This document shows positions 31,671 to 32,038 of a stretch of DNA of 32,038 nt, in pieces (position 1 is the first letter of the stretch; each line of letters begins with the position of its first letter). The position numbers and the translations under genes were made by a program. Under the pieces are notes generated by a model. That model saw only the letters and a program-made list of their open reading frames with translations. It ran no database searches and was not told the DNA's origin. The DNA is from Clostridiales bacterium (GTDB lineage: Bacteria > Bacillota_A > Clostridia > Oscillospirales > Oscillospiraceae), in the NCBI GenBank assembly GCA_019410105.1, contig DXTB01000012.1, positions 1 to 32,038 on the forward strand. The letters are read 5' to 3'.

Positions 31671-32038
31671 ATGAGTTTTAAGATCATTGTCGACAGTTGC
31701 TGCGATTTAACGCCCGCCCAGCTCCGGGAGGACTGCTTTGTCAGCGTCCCGCTGACCATCCGGGTAGGTGAGCATATCGTGGTAGACGATGCCTCCTTTG
31801 ACCAGGGTGCCCTGCTCTGGCGGATGAAGGAGAGTGCCACGGCTCCCCAGTCCTCCTGCCCTTCCCCCATCCAGTATCTGGAGGCGTTTGACTGCGGCGC
31901 CGACGACCTGTATGTGGTCACTCTTTCCGCCCTGCTCTCCGGCTCCCACAACGCGGCGGCCCAGGCGCGGAGCCTCTGGCTGGAGGACCACCCCAACTCC
32001 AATGTGCACATCTTCAACTCCTGCTCCGCCTCGGCGGG
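31671..32038 (+). CDS. DegV family protein, 3' truncated by the window edge
   Basis: The first 122 codons of a DegV-family gene, open to the end of the window. It begins MSFKIIVDSCCDLTPAQLRE, the usual DegV start (VDS..DLT), and continues with VPLTIRVG, SCPSPIQYLEAF and VVTLSALLSGSHNAA, all typical of the first domain. Members bind fatty acids, and the FakB group presents them to the kinase FakA; which group this belongs to cannot be told from half a gene. The ATG at 31671 has AGAGGG upstream. The gene must continue beyond the window (expected total about 280-290 residues). Confidence 0.9.
   Translation, partial: MSFKIIVDSCCDLTPAQLREDCFVSVPLTIRVGEHIVVDDASFDQGALLWRMKESATAPQSSCPSPIQYLEAFDCGADDLYVVTLSALLSGSHNAAAQARSLWLEDHPNSNVHIFNSCSASA

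Overview
The window is about 32 kb of contiguous, gene-dense, GC-rich chromosome from an endospore-forming Gram-positive bacterium, most likely a gut Clostridia of the Oscillospiraceae type (Flavonifractor / Pseudoflavonifractor-like; the placement is inference from gene content and base composition). The strongest evidence is a complete spoIIIAA-AH operon, a T-box-controlled tyrS, an argR/ahrC-type repressor, and gene orders shared with Bacillus subtilis. Thirty-seven complete genes and one partial gene are visible. I see no phage, insertion sequence, CRISPR array, tRNA or rRNA.

Layout. (1) 26-2930, minus strand: an AI-2E-family membrane protein, then tyrS behind a T-box leader with a UAC specifier and a consensus promoter. 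(2) 2956-13532, minus strand: a long tightly packed run asp23-like, nusB, M22/Kae1-like, xseA, xseB, ispA, yuiD-like, dxs, tlyA, nadK, argR, recN. (3) 13630-18392, minus strand: spoIIIAA to spoIIIAH with a candidate sigma-E promoter. Regions 2 and 3 together keep the B. subtilis order spoIIIA - asp23 family - nusB - xseA - xseB - ispA - dxs - tlyA - argR - recN. Here accB/accC are missing, an M22 protein sits where folD would be, and yuiD and nadK are inserted. (4) 18705-22593, plus strand: a four-gene ferric-siderophore ABC importer of the YclNOPQ/CeuBCDE type, with two copies of a putative operator upstream. (5) 22710-26899: a small integral-membrane methyltransferase-like gene on the plus strand, then on the minus strand two M16 peptidase-family genes followed by lgt. 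(6) 27076 to the end, plus strand: a formate/nitrite transporter, then ylxM-ffh (SRP), rpsP-khpA, rimM-trmD, and a DegV gene cut by the window edge.

How the genes work together. The dxs/ispA/yuiD group supplies and may recycle isoprenoid diphosphates. nusB, tlyA, rpsP, rimM, trmD and khpA serve ribosome and tRNA maturation. recN and xseAB serve DNA repair. spoIIIA builds the channel between mother cell and forespore. lgt lipidates lipoproteins such as the siderophore-binding protein encoded nearby.

The points most worth a second look are: dxs and the first siderophore permease gene both seem to start at a non-canonical AUU/AUC codon exactly 7 nt after a GGAGG; a perfect 40-bp palindrome follows the siderophore operon; two similar 20-bp dyads precede that operon; an AT-rich hairpin carries the recN stop codon in its loop; and a four-codon mini-ORF overlaps the start of one M16 gene. 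I did not find a convincing wholly new multi-gene system. Most of the window is conserved core genome.
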